NCBI GenBank assembly: GCA_022824565.1
Contig: JAJDZQ010000076.1
Coordinates: forward strand, 1-39,367
DNA length: 39,367 nucleotides
Direction: 5' to 3'
DNA from: Anaerolineae bacterium
GTDB taxonomy: Bacteria; Chloroflexota; Anaerolineae; Aggregatilineales; Phototrophicaceae
The position numbers and the translations under genes are program-made. How positions within the stretch are numbered: the stretch's first letter is position 1; the number at the start of each line of letters is the position of its first letter. Positions 16,609 to 24,056 of this stretch are shown piece by piece. Below the pieces are notes generated by a model. It did no database searches. It saw nothing but the letters and a program-made list of their open reading frames with translations, and had not been told where the DNA came from.

Positions 16609-16638
16609 AGTATAGACGAGGCCGCCCAGACTTGCCAG
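16609..16638 (-). promoter_or_regulatory. Promoter of the ABC exporter gene (near-leaderless)
   Basis: Minus strand: CTGGCA (-35, 16633-16638), 18-bp spacer, TATACT (-10, 16609-16614). The start codon begins 9 nt after the -10 box, so the mRNA 5' leader would be 0 to about 3 nt long. No ribosome-binding site fits. Confidence 0.5.
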
Positions 16639-16715
16639 ATGCGGCTGTGCGCATTACAGGGCAATCGCATTACGACATAAGCTCGCTTTGACAGCGACGA
16701 AGCATAAAAGCTCAA

Positions 16716-16843
16716 CACAGAGAATAAAGAGAGCACAGAGAACACAGAGAAATTCGTTGAATGTGGCCTGGAATGACTGACAGGCTGCACTCATTGAAAC
16801 AAAGATTCCGAATTGCTCTTCCTCACAATTCCACTCTCTGTGG
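16716..16843. repeat. 9-bp periodic CACAGAG repeat element in a 296-bp gene-free gap
   Basis: Between the exporter (start 16599) and the sugar kinase (end 16896) there is no gene. The gap holds four 9-bp units in a row at 16716-16751 (CACAGAGAA, TAAAGAGAG, CACAGAGAA, CACAGAGAA), and an inverted partial copy (CTCTCTGTGG) at 16834-16843. The same 9-bp period appears at 29.2-29.4 kb. Function unknown; it looks like a dispersed intergenic repeat. Confidence 0.6.
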
Positions 16844-16895
16844 CTCAATGCCGCTGTGGCAAATAAGCAATGCAATGCGGTTTTTCTGCGGCGCA

Positions 16896-17867
16896 TTAGC
16901 GGATCAAACCGCCACCAGACTCGCCAGTTGCCAGAGCCGCCACCGCCTCGCGGTCGACCAAGGGCAGGTCGCCGGGGATGGTATATTTCATAGCAGACAT
17001 AGCCGCGCCCCATTTCAGCGCCAGCTCGACATCAGCGTGCCGCAGCCAGGCGTACAAGAAGCCCGCCGCAAACGCATCGCCGCCACCAATCCGCCCGACT
17101 TCGCCCGCCAGAATCGCCGGTTGTCGAAGGACTTCGCCCGTTGTCGGCCTGGCGATAGCCCCGTCCACCCCCAGCGTCATCACGATCAACGTATTGGGGA
17201 AGCGCTCAGCCAATCCCAAAAGCGCAGCATCGGCGCTGGCATCGCCATACAAATGGCCATAGTCGTCCAGCGGGCAGATAATCACATCCGCCAGCTGCAT
17301 CGCGCGGTGGCAGCCAATTGCCGCTTCTGCGCCACTCCACAATTTGCTGCGATAATTAGTATCGAAACTGATGCGCCAGCCAGCCGCCCGGGCATGTTGC
17401 ATCGCCGCGTGCACAGTCGCCTGCGCCGTGTCGCTGATCGCCAGTGTGATGCCCGTTGTATGCAACAAGTCTGCCGCGCCCGCTTGAAACAACTCGTCTG
17501 GCAGGTCGCCGGGCTGCATGCGGCTCATGGCCGAGTCGCGGCGATCGTAGATGATTTCGCTGGCGCGCGGATCAATCGCTTTTTCGTGAAAATAGATGCC
17601 CAGGCGCTCGTCCCGCGACCAGACTACCTGGCTCACATCAACGCCATATTGGGCGATGCGGTTGCTGATATAGCGCCCCAGTGGCGAAGCAGGCAGGCGC
17701 GATAGCCAAGCCACATGCATGCCCAGCCGCGCCAACCCGACCGCCGTGTTGGATTCAGTGCCACCAACCCAGATATCAAAGCTGCGTGTCTGCTCGATGC
17801 GCAGGTAGCCGGGCGGCGTCAAACGCAGCATCGATTCGCCCAGGGTGACCACATCATATCGGTTCAT
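16896..17867 (-). CDS. PfkB-family sugar kinase, 2-keto-3-deoxygluconate kinase-like
   Basis: Ribokinase-fold kinase of 323 residues. The N-terminal part has VVTLGESMLRLTPPGY and WVGGTESNTAVGLARLG, the signature of KDG kinases (N-terminal glycine pair and substrate Asn). The C-terminal part has the catalytic GGGDAFAAGF (anion hole and Asp base). The segment SRDERLGIYFHEKAIDPRAS fits KDG-kinase-type substrate binding. It would phosphorylate 2-keto-3-deoxygluconate or a related sugar acid with ATP. The start is the ATG at 17867 with AAAGGA 8 nt upstream rather than the ATG 9 nt earlier. It stands alone on its strand between repeat-bearing gaps. Confidence 0.88.
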   Translation of the reverse strand: MNRYDVVTLGESMLRLTPPGYLRIEQTRSFDIWVGGTESNTAVGLARLGMHVAWLSRLPASPLGRYISNRIAQYGVDVSQVVWSRDERLGIYFHEKAIDPRASEIIYDRRDSAMSRMQPGDLPDELFQAGAADLLHTTGITLAISDTAQATVHAAMQHARAAGWRISFDTNYRSKLWSGAEAAIGCHRAMQLADVIICPLDDYGHLYGDASADAALLGLAERFPNTLIVMTLGVDGAIARPTTGEVLRQPAILAGEVGRIGGGDAFAAGFLYAWLRHADVELALKWGAAMSAMKYTIPGDLPLVDREAVAALATGESGGGLIR

Positions 17868-17883
17868 TGCACGCATCCTTTCC

Positions 17884-17960
17884 TACCTCCCCTCGACGCT
17901 TCAGGGGGACCGAGGGGGGTGTCTTGCTCCGACTCTTCGCGTAGACCAAGGGGGGTGTCT
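17884..17960. repeat. C-run/G-run palindrome followed by 17-bp direct repeats
   Basis: CCTCCCCTCGACGCTTCAGGGG is an imperfect palindrome related to the element at 14.7 kb in opposite orientation. It is followed by GACCGAGGGGGGTGTCT (17908-17924) and GACCAAGGGGGGTGTCT (17944-17960), 16 of 17 bases identical and 36 bp apart. It lies between the divergent sugar kinase and glycosyltransferase genes. Confidence 0.6.
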
Positions 17961-18003
17961 CCTCGCCCGGCAGCCTTCGCTAGCGCAGACCCGATGATAC
18001 CGC

Positions 18004-18009
18004 TACAAT
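18004..18009 (+). promoter_or_regulatory. -10 box of the glycosyltransferase operon, leaderless spacing
   Basis: TACAAT lies exactly 6 nt before the ATG at 18016, so transcription starting 7 nt after the box would begin on the A of ATG. No ribosome-binding site is present, and no good -35 box is seen. Confidence 0.5.
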
Positions 18010-18015
18010 GCGGCT

Positions 18016-19119
18016 ATGGCACATATCGGAATCGACGCGCGGCTGACTCATTATCGCGTCGGCGGCATCAGCCGATATATCACGGCGCTTATCGCTGCCT
18101 ACGAATGGCATCGCCCGCCGCACAAACTGACTATTTTGCAGAGTCGCAAGGCGCAAAAACCCTTATCGTCTCGTTTTGCGGGCGCCAAATTGTGGACGCC
18201 GCCGCATCATCGGCTGGAACGCAGCACGCTTTCCATAGAATTGTGGCGGCATCGGCTCGACCTGCTGCACAGCCCCGATTTTATCGCGCCCCGCCACGGC
18301 GCCAGGCGACATATCATCACCGTGCATGACCTCAGCTTCATCCATTACCCCGAATACCTGACCGCCGAAAGCCGCCATTATTACAACGGTCAGATCGAAG
18401 CTTCGGTCGCGCGCGCCGATCATATCCTGGCAAACAGCCAGGCGACCAAAGACGACTTAATCGCGATTTTGGATGTGCCAGCCGACAAAATCACCGTGCA
18501 TCTGCTGGCTGCAGACGAGCGCTTTCGTCCCTTGTCCAGCGCGCAAACCGCCGCTACATTGCGAGCCCTGGAGCTGCCTGACCACTATCTGCTGTTTGTG
18601 GGCACGTTGGAACCGCGCAAGAACCTGGCGGGCTTGGCGAAAGCCTATCGCGACCTGAAACTGGAAGTGCCCGATGCGCCCAAGCTGGTGGTGGCCGGGC
18701 GGCTGGGCTGGCATTATGAGCAGGTGCTGGCAGATGTGGGCGCGCTAGGCATGGACGAGCACATTCTGCTGCGCCACGCTGTCAGCGATCAACAGTTGCC
18801 GGCCGTTTACAATCGCGCCTGCGCTATTATCCTGCCGTCTTTTCACGAAGGCTTCGGCTTGACCGCGCTGGAAGCGATGGCTTGTGGCGCTGTGCCAGTC
18901 GTCAGCCAGGTCGGCGCGCTACAAGAAATCGTCGGCGATGTCGGTGCCCTGGTCGACCCGCACAACCCCAGCACAATCGCCAGCGCCATGAAACGCGTTT
19001 TGACCGACAGCAACTGGCTGGCAATCCAATCGCAGCGAGCCCGGCAACGCGCCGCGCAATTCAACTGGCGGAAATCGGCGCGCATCGTGCTCGACTGTTA
19101 CGATGCTCTGCTGGGCTAG
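18016..19119 (+). CDS. Glycosyltransferase family 4 (GT-B fold)
   Basis: A cytoplasmic GT4-type glycosyltransferase, 367 residues. N-terminal acceptor domain with the glycine-rich VGGISRYITALI; a mid segment IITVHDLSFIHYPEYL; then the nucleotide-sugar domain with FVGTLEPRKNLAGL, and the E-x7-E motif in HEGFGLTALEAMACGAVPVV. The downstream block VGDVGALVDPHNP is usual. It transfers an activated sugar to a growing glycan or lipid-linked acceptor; the sugar is unknown. First gene of a three-glycosyltransferase operon, with a -10 box 6 nt upstream of the ATG. The next gene begins 7 bp after the stop. Confidence 0.95.
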   Translation: MAHIGIDARLTHYRVGGISRYITALIAAYEWHRPPHKLTILQSRKAQKPLSSRFAGAKLWTPPHHRLERSTLSIELWRHRLDLLHSPDFIAPRHGARRHIITVHDLSFIHYPEYLTAESRHYYNGQIEASVARADHILANSQATKDDLIAILDVPADKITVHLLAADERFRPLSSAQTAATLRALELPDHYLLFVGTLEPRKNLAGLAKAYRDLKLEVPDAPKLVVAGRLGWHYEQVLADVGALGMDEHILLRHAVSDQQLPAVYNRACAIILPSFHEGFGLTALEAMACGAVPVVSQVGALQEIVGDVGALVDPHNPSTIASAMKRVLTDSNWLAIQSQRARQRAAQFNWRKSARIVLDCYDALLG

Positions 19120-19126
19120 GCAGCGC

Positions 19127-20326
19127 ATGAAGATTTTGCTCTTGACGCCCGACCTGCCCTATCCACCCGAATCTGGCGTCGCGCTGCGCAGCTTTGGCAT
19201 TCTGCGTGGCCTGCGCGAGGCCGGGCACGAGATCACGCTTTTGAGCTTTGCCAGTGGCGAGCCGCCTGTCGAAAGCAATCCATTAAATGGGCTGTGCAGA
19301 CAGATTCAGGTTGTGCCGCTGCCCAGCCACAGTCGCCGCAAACGGCTGCTGAAGATGCTGACCAGCCGGCAAGCGGATATGCAGCATCGGCTGGCCAGCG
19401 AGCAGTTCGAGACCGCGCTAAATACATTGCTGCACGGCGAAAACTTCGACTTGATTCAATTCTTCGGCATCGAGTTCGGGCGTTGGCTGCCGCTGTTCCA
19501 GGCGCATGGCAAAGTGGTCTACGATGCCCAAAATGCCGAAGCGAACTTGCAACAGACTATCGCGACAATCGACCGGAAGCAGCCGCGGCGCTGGTTGTCC
19601 GCGCTTTATTCCAGCGCGCAAGCCCGCCGATTAAGGCGCTTTGAAGGCGAAATTTGCCGAGCGGTCGACCTGACTGTGGCTGTCAGCGACGAAGACAAGC
19701 AACTCCTGTTGCCATACGCTGGCGCGCCTGTACATGTCGTGCCCAATGGTATCCATGTAGACGATTATCGACCGCCCGTCCCCAGCCGCCGCCAACCTTA
19801 TTCTTTGGTTTTCAGCGGCAAGATGGACTATCGCCCCAATGTGGATGCGATCGAGTGGTTCTGTGCCGAGGTCTTGCCCCGCGTCCACAAAAGCCTGCCA
19901 CAGGCTCGTCTGATTATCGTTGGGCGCAATCCGCAGGCGCAGATCTTGGCGCTGGCGAACGAGCATACGCAAGTTACGGGTTGGGTGGAATCGGTGCAGC
20001 CCTATTTGCACGCGGCCGGGCTGTACATCGTCCCTTTGCGCATGGGCAGCGGCACCCGGCTCAAGATTTTGCAGGCTTTGGCGAGTGGCTGCGCGGTCGT
20101 CTCGACTTCCATCGGCGCAGCCGGCTTGCATGACGAGGCTTTGGCGAGCCTGCAATTGGCCGACGCAGCCGAAGACTTTGCCGAGGCGGTCGTGGCGCTG
20201 CTACAGGACGATGCGGCGCGCGCAGCAATCGGCCGATCGGCACAGTCGAGCGTGCGCAAGCACTACGATTGGTCTGCGCTGCTGCCACGGCTGTTGGCAG
20301 GCTATCGGAGCATTGGGCTTGGATAG
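19127..20326 (+). CDS. Glycosyltransferase family 4, sugar transferase of the PEP-CTERM/exopolysaccharide type
   Basis: GT-B glycosyltransferase of 399 residues. The start MKILLLTPDLPYPPESGVALR is the typical opening of this GT4 subgroup, which is found in exopolysaccharide and EpsH-type loci. The C-terminal domain has SGKMDYRPNVDAIEWF and VPLRMGSGTRLKILQALASGCAVVSTSIGAAGL (sugar-nucleotide loop with the conserved Glu/Gly-rich turn). The chosen ATG (19127) lies 7 bp after the previous stop; an earlier in-frame ATG at 19103 would overlap the previous gene by 17 bp. The next gene overlaps its end by 8 bp. It probably adds a sugar in cell-surface polysaccharide assembly. Confidence 0.93.
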   Translation: MKILLLTPDLPYPPESGVALRSFGILRGLREAGHEITLLSFASGEPPVESNPLNGLCRQIQVVPLPSHSRRKRLLKMLTSRQADMQHRLASEQFETALNTLLHGENFDLIQFFGIEFGRWLPLFQAHGKVVYDAQNAEANLQQTIATIDRKQPRRWLSALYSSAQARRLRRFEGEICRAVDLTVAVSDEDKQLLLPYAGAPVHVVPNGIHVDDYRPPVPSRRQPYSLVFSGKMDYRPNVDAIEWFCAEVLPRVHKSLPQARLIIVGRNPQAQILALANEHTQVTGWVESVQPYLHAAGLYIVPLRMGSGTRLKILQALASGCAVVSTSIGAAGLHDEALASLQLADAAEDFAEAVVALLQDDAARAAIGRSAQSSVRKHYDWSALLPRLLAGYRSIGLG

Positions 20327-21512
20327 GCAGGCGCTCGCGCAGCGCAACCGCCAGCTGGCAATCGCCCACCATCGCCTGTCGCGGAAGCATCAACTGCGCG
20401 ACCAGTTGCTGAAAGCTGTGGCGCACATCCCCGTGCCAATGCAGCGCGGCAAGCATCAGCGCTTGCTAATGATTCGTCCCGACCATTTGGGCGATGCCTT
20501 GTTGGCAACGCCGGCCATCGGGCTGCTAAAGCGAGCGCGACCAGACCTGCATATTCATGTGCTTTGCGGTCCGTGGACGGCAGAATTATTCTCGCGCTAT
20601 GCAGCAATCGACCAGCTGCATGCCCTGCCATTCCCCGCCTTTGCTCGCAATCAAAACGCGGGCAATGCGTATTTGCTGGCGTTGCGCTGGGCGCGGCGTT
20701 TGCGACAGACTGGCTTCGGCGCAGCGATCGTCATGCGACCCGACCACTGGTGGGGGGCGATGCTGGCCTACCTGGCTGGCATCCCGCGGCGCATCGGCTA
20801 CAGCCAGGCCGGTGTCGCGCCCTTCTTGACCAAAGCCCACGAATTGCGGCACGAGCATGCTGTCCAGCAGAATTTGCGGCTGGTCGAGGCCTGGACAGGA
20901 GCGCTGCTTCCCGCCGAAATTCGCCTCGAGTTCCCGCTGGATGAGGCCGACTTGGCGGTTGTTGCAGGGCGGCTTGGGGAGTTGGGCGTATCCAGGCAGC
21001 GCCGGCTACTCTGCATCCACCCCGGCTCGGGCGCTGCCAGCAAGTTTTGGCGCAGCGACAAGTGGGCGGCAGTGGCCGATGCGTTGTGCAGAGCCTGGAA
21101 CTGCGCAATTGTCTTCACCGGGACGGCCAGCGAATCCGACTTGATCGCCCAGATCTGCGCGCAGATGTCGCAGACCGGGCACGACATGGGCGAGACGAGC
21201 ATCGGTCAGTTGGCGGCTCTGTATGCAAGAGCCAGTCTCGTGCTGGGTCCCGATAGTGGCGCGCTGCATATAGCGGCGGCGCTGGCTACGCCGACCGTTG
21301 CGCTATTTGGTCCAGCCGATCCAGTTGAATTTGCTCCCTGGGGCGATCCAGCCCGGCATATCGCGCTCACAGCCGGGCTGGCTTGCGCGCCCTGTCGCAT
21401 CCTGGATTGGCGCGGCGATGACGCGGGCTATCATCCTTGCGTGCGCGACATCGAAGTGCAACAAGTTCTCGATGCTGCCAGCCGCATCTTGTCGGGCATT
21501 GCCGATTGCTAA
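20319..21512 (+). CDS. Glycosyltransferase family 9 (heptosyltransferase-like)
   Basis: GT-B glycosyltransferase of the ADP-heptose transferase family, 397 residues. It has RLLMIRPDHLGDALLATPAI (N-terminal domain, conserved Asp), then CIHPGSGAASKFWRSDKWA (nucleotide-binding strand), and near the C-terminus LVLGPDSGALHIAAAL with PTVALFGPADP. The likely start is TTG at 20319: GGAG lies 8 nt upstream, and it overlaps the previous stop. The first ATG, at 20438, lies 119 bp downstream and would leave a basic N-terminal stretch unread. The 3' end overlaps the convergent rqcH gene by 4 bp. A typical Gram-negative lipopolysaccharide role is not certain, since GT9 members also build other glycans. Confidence 0.9.
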   Translation: MDRQALAQRNRQLAIAHHRLSRKHQLRDQLLKAVAHIPVPMQRGKHQRLLMIRPDHLGDALLATPAIGLLKRARPDLHIHVLCGPWTAELFSRYAAIDQLHALPFPAFARNQNAGNAYLLALRWARRLRQTGFGAAIVMRPDHWWGAMLAYLAGIPRRIGYSQAGVAPFLTKAHELRHEHAVQQNLRLVEAWTGALLPAEIRLEFPLDEADLAVVAGRLGELGVSRQRRLLCIHPGSGAASKFWRSDKWAAVADALCRAWNCAIVFTGTASESDLIAQICAQMSQTGHDMGETSIGQLAALYARASLVLGPDSGALHIAAALATPTVALFGPADPVEFAPWGDPARHIALTAGLACAPCRILDWRGDDAGYHPCVRDIEVQQVLDAASRILSGIADC

Positions 21513-23221
21513 GCTAAAATGCTTTCGTCCTGCGGCTGCACCCACAGCGATTTCTCTTTGCGATAGGTCACCATGCCCGGTCCTGCGCCTTTGATAGCGC
21601 GCACATATTTGACGCGCGTGTAGTCAACCTGGACCTTGCTGTCGTTGCGCCGCCGACTGTAATGCGCGGCCACGGCGGCTGCTTCCCTCAGCAGCTCTTC
21701 CTTTATGCGCCGGCCATCATCGCGGATGACGACATGCGCGCCGGGCACATCGCGCGCGTGCAGCCAAATATCTTGCGAATTGGCGCGTTTGAAAGTCAAC
21801 TGTGCATTTTGGCGGCTGTTGCGCCCCACCCATAGCACATAGCCATCACGGCTGACGATGCGCAGCGGTCCTTGCCGGCCGCCGCCACCCAGTCGTTTTA
21901 GGCGCACGCCAGCCCAATGCCCGCGCGCTTGCAGCGACTGGATGACATCGTCTATCTCCAGCCAATTGCTGGCATTGACGAGGTCGGCTTCCAACTGATC
22001 AAGATAGGCCAGTTCCAGCTCGGTTTCTGCGATCAAAGCCGGCACAGCCCCCGCGGCGGCTTTGGCTTTTTCATAGCGGCGGAAATAGGCCTGCGCATTT
22101 TCCAGCGGCGTGCGTCGCGCATCGAGGCCGATGACCAGCTCGGGAGAGTCGAAGTCGTATTGCGCGCGCAGTTCGCTCTGCCCCTCGGCAATTGCATACT
22201 GATAAGCCAGGATGAGCTCGCCAGATTGGCGCAATCGCTCGCGTTCGCTTTCATCGCGAAGTCCCTGCCGCAGCGACTCCAGCTTGCCCAACAATTTGGC
22301 TTGGGCATCGACCAGCGCAGCTTGGACAGGTTTCCGCGCTTCGTCATAAGCCTGGTTGCCGCTAATCTCGCCATAGACTGCGGCCATCGCCACGCTTATC
22401 GAGCTGCAGGGTTGCCAATCGAGATGAGTTAATGGGCAGGCGGCAAACGCAGTGGCAAGTCCCGCTTCGCGCCCCAGGCCTGGTTGCCAATTTTGCTTGA
22501 GCAGTGGCTGCATCACCTCGTCAAATGCCGCAGACAGCCTCGCGCCGTCCATGTCAACGACTCGCGCAGAACGATCTCCCGCCGCGCGAAAGGCGATCTC
22601 TCTGGCCAGCAGGGGGCTCATGCCCAAGATGCGTCCGGGCAGCAGACGCCGTATTTGCTGGGTTGGCTTGTCGGCGCTGGCGAGGATTGCCTGCAGGTCT
22701 GCGGCGGAAATCGTGGCGGGATCAAGCTGATTCTGGATGGGCGGCGGCGGCACATAGTCGTGGTTGGGCAGGCTGAGGCGGTAGCGGTTGTCGTCGGGAC
22801 CAACGCGGTTGAGGCAATCCAGGATGATGCCAGCGCGCACCAGCAGCAGGTTGGCTCGGCGTGGCATAAGCTCTGCGATGATGCGCACGCGCCCGCTATC
22901 TCCGTCGACAGCAATTTCCAGCAGACGTTCCCAAGCCGGCTGGCGTATTTTCGCGATGCGCCCGCCTTCGACATAACGTCGAAACAGCAAGCCCAGCTGA
23001 GTCGGTTTTTGTGTGCCGCGGCGCAGCTTTGACGCGACCAAATGCACACGCGGTTGTTGAGAATCGGCGCACAAGAGCAAATAATGCCGCTTGCCTTGCG
23101 CGTACACTTCCAGCCCCAGCGACATGGGCGCGACATCGACGACATCCTGGATGCGCCCGCCAGGCAGCCGCTCGCGCAATTCATCGACAAGCGCCGAGAT
23201 GGCGAATGTGTCGGGGCTCAT
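21509..23221 (-). CDS. rqcH: Rqc2 homolog RqcH (NFACT family, ribosome-quality-control protein)
   Basis: RqcH binds stalled 50S subunits carrying peptidyl-tRNA and recruits tRNA-Ala to add C-terminal alanine tails that mark the peptide for degradation. Here 570 residues match the family: NFACT-N (about 1-210) with LGLEVYAQGKRHYLLL and a helix-hairpin-helix region after it, a long coiled coil in the middle (about 290-410), and NFACT-R (about 450-570) with DIWLHARDVPGAHVVIR and YTRVKYVRAIKGAGPGMVTY. The Asp-Arg pair needed in B. subtilis (D97/R98) appears here as Glu98-Arg99 in AWERLLEI. The ATG overlaps the cytochrome c stop (ATGA), and the 3' end overlaps the GT9 gene by 4 bp. Also annotated as fibronectin-binding protein FbpA in older databases. 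Confidence 0.93.
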   Translation of the reverse strand: MSPDTFAISALVDELRERLPGGRIQDVVDVAPMSLGLEVYAQGKRHYLLLCADSQQPRVHLVASKLRRGTQKPTQLGLLFRRYVEGGRIAKIRQPAWERLLEIAVDGDSGRVRIIAELMPRRANLLLVRAGIILDCLNRVGPDDNRYRLSLPNHDYVPPPPIQNQLDPATISAADLQAILASADKPTQQIRRLLPGRILGMSPLLAREIAFRAAGDRSARVVDMDGARLSAAFDEVMQPLLKQNWQPGLGREAGLATAFAACPLTHLDWQPCSSISVAMAAVYGEISGNQAYDEARKPVQAALVDAQAKLLGKLESLRQGLRDESERERLRQSGELILAYQYAIAEGQSELRAQYDFDSPELVIGLDARRTPLENAQAYFRRYEKAKAAAGAVPALIAETELELAYLDQLEADLVNASNWLEIDDVIQSLQARGHWAGVRLKRLGGGGRQGPLRIVSRDGYVLWVGRNSRQNAQLTFKRANSQDIWLHARDVPGAHVVIRDDGRRIKEELLREAAAVAAHYSRRRNDSKVQVDYTRVKYVRAIKGAGPGMVTYRKEKSLWVQPQDESILA

Positions 23222-23685
23222 GCTTCTGCGTGGAAAGTTTTTAAGTAGGCGATCAGGTCACCAATTTCTGTGGGAGACAGGCGGTCGGCGTAATTGTTGG
23301 GCATGGCATCGGTGTAGCCGTCTACCAGGTGCGCGCTGGGAAAAACTATGGCTTCGTAGAGGTATTGCTCGGCATCCAGTTGCTCGCGGCGTGTCGCGGC
23401 TGCATCGGCCAGCCCGGCGAAGAGCGGCGCTGTGCTGCCGTCGCCTTCCATGTGACAAGCATTGCATTCGTACTGCGCCGACAATTTTTCGCCTATGATC
23501 CAGTCTGGAGCTTCGAGAGCTATCGCAAGCTCGGCGCGATAGGCCGCGCTGGTTGCCGCTTCGCCGGCCGCTGCGGGGTCGTGCAACAGGGCAAGCAACA
23601 GGGCAAATGCCACGAGGCAAGCCGATGCCAGCGCCAATACCAAACGTCTGCGCCGCGCCCTGCTCTTGTCTTGTTGGCTGGTCAT
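23218..23685 (-). CDS. Membrane-anchored or secreted cytochrome c
   Basis: A 155-residue protein with a basic N-terminus, one hydrophobic helix (about 15-34, signal or anchor) and a single class-I c-type haem domain. Haem is attached through CNACH (residues 74-78); the likely sixth ligand is Met128 in GYTDAMPNNY, and the C-terminal helix IGDLIAYLKTF is typical. It would carry electrons on the outside of the membrane. It lies 22 bp after a small membrane protein gene and its stop overlaps the rqcH start in ATGA, an unexpected coupling of electron transport with ribosome rescue. No oxidase or reductase genes are in the window. Confidence 0.92.
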   Translation of the reverse strand: MTSQQDKSRARRRRLVLALASACLVAFALLLALLHDPAAAGEAATSAAYRAELAIALEAPDWIIGEKLSAQYECNACHMEGDGSTAPLFAGLADAAATRREQLDAEQYLYEAIVFPSAHLVDGYTDAMPNNYADRLSPTEIGDLIAYLKTFHAEA

Positions 23686-23707
23686 TGCGCGATTGACGAA
23701 GTGTGAT

Positions 23708-23980
23708 TCAGGAGGCGGATTCCTGCTGTACGGCGGTTACACCACGATTCAGCAGCCAGAAGACGATCATGAGGGTCAAGCCCGCGCCCAGGACATTAAA
23801 AATGATGAAGCCGGTTACCAGCAAGAAAGCGACAGCCTGGTCGGGCGTGGCTGTGAGAAAATCGCCGCTGGGGTCGGTCGTCTGCTGGATGGCCAGGTCG
23901 GACGACAACAGGTTGGAAGTGATTGCGCCCCCAGCCAGCAGGACAGCTAAAATGACCGCGATTGCGCCCAAAGCCTTCAT
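23708..23980 (-). CDS. Small two-helix membrane protein, unknown
   Basis: Ninety residues with two hydrophobic segments (about 4-25 and 48-77) separated by a polar loop with TTDPSGDFLTATPDQ. No recognised domain. The second segment is long with several Gly residues (FNVLGAGLTLMIVFWLL). I infer a subunit or assembly protein of a membrane electron-transfer complex only because it precedes a cytochrome c gene. The start at 23980 has GGAG 9 nt upstream; a promoter lies 34-62 nt before the ATG. First gene of a three-gene operon. Confidence 0.75.
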   Translation of the reverse strand: MKALGAIAVILAVLLAGGAITSNLLSSDLAIQQTTDPSGDFLTATPDQAVAFLLVTGFIIFNVLGAGLTLMIVFWLLNRGVTAVQQESAS

Positions 23981-24013
23981 GATTGTGCTCTCCAAGCTTT
24001 CGCCTCTGTGTCA

Positions 24014-24042
24014 ATTGTAGCCACGCCCAGCTGGCTGCGCAA
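24014..24042 (-). promoter_or_regulatory. Promoter of the membrane protein / cytochrome c / rqcH operon
   Basis: Minus strand: TTGCGC (-35, 24037-24042), 17-bp spacer, TACAAT (-10, 24014-24019). The expected start is near 24007, giving a 5' leader of about 27 nt with a GGAG site before the ATG at 23980. Confidence 0.65.
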
Positions 24043-24056
24043 GGCAGCAATTGCCT

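Noticed and set aside
17908-17960. CRISPR-like direct repeats
   Set aside because: Only two copies, 17 bp long with one mismatch and no cas genes nearby.
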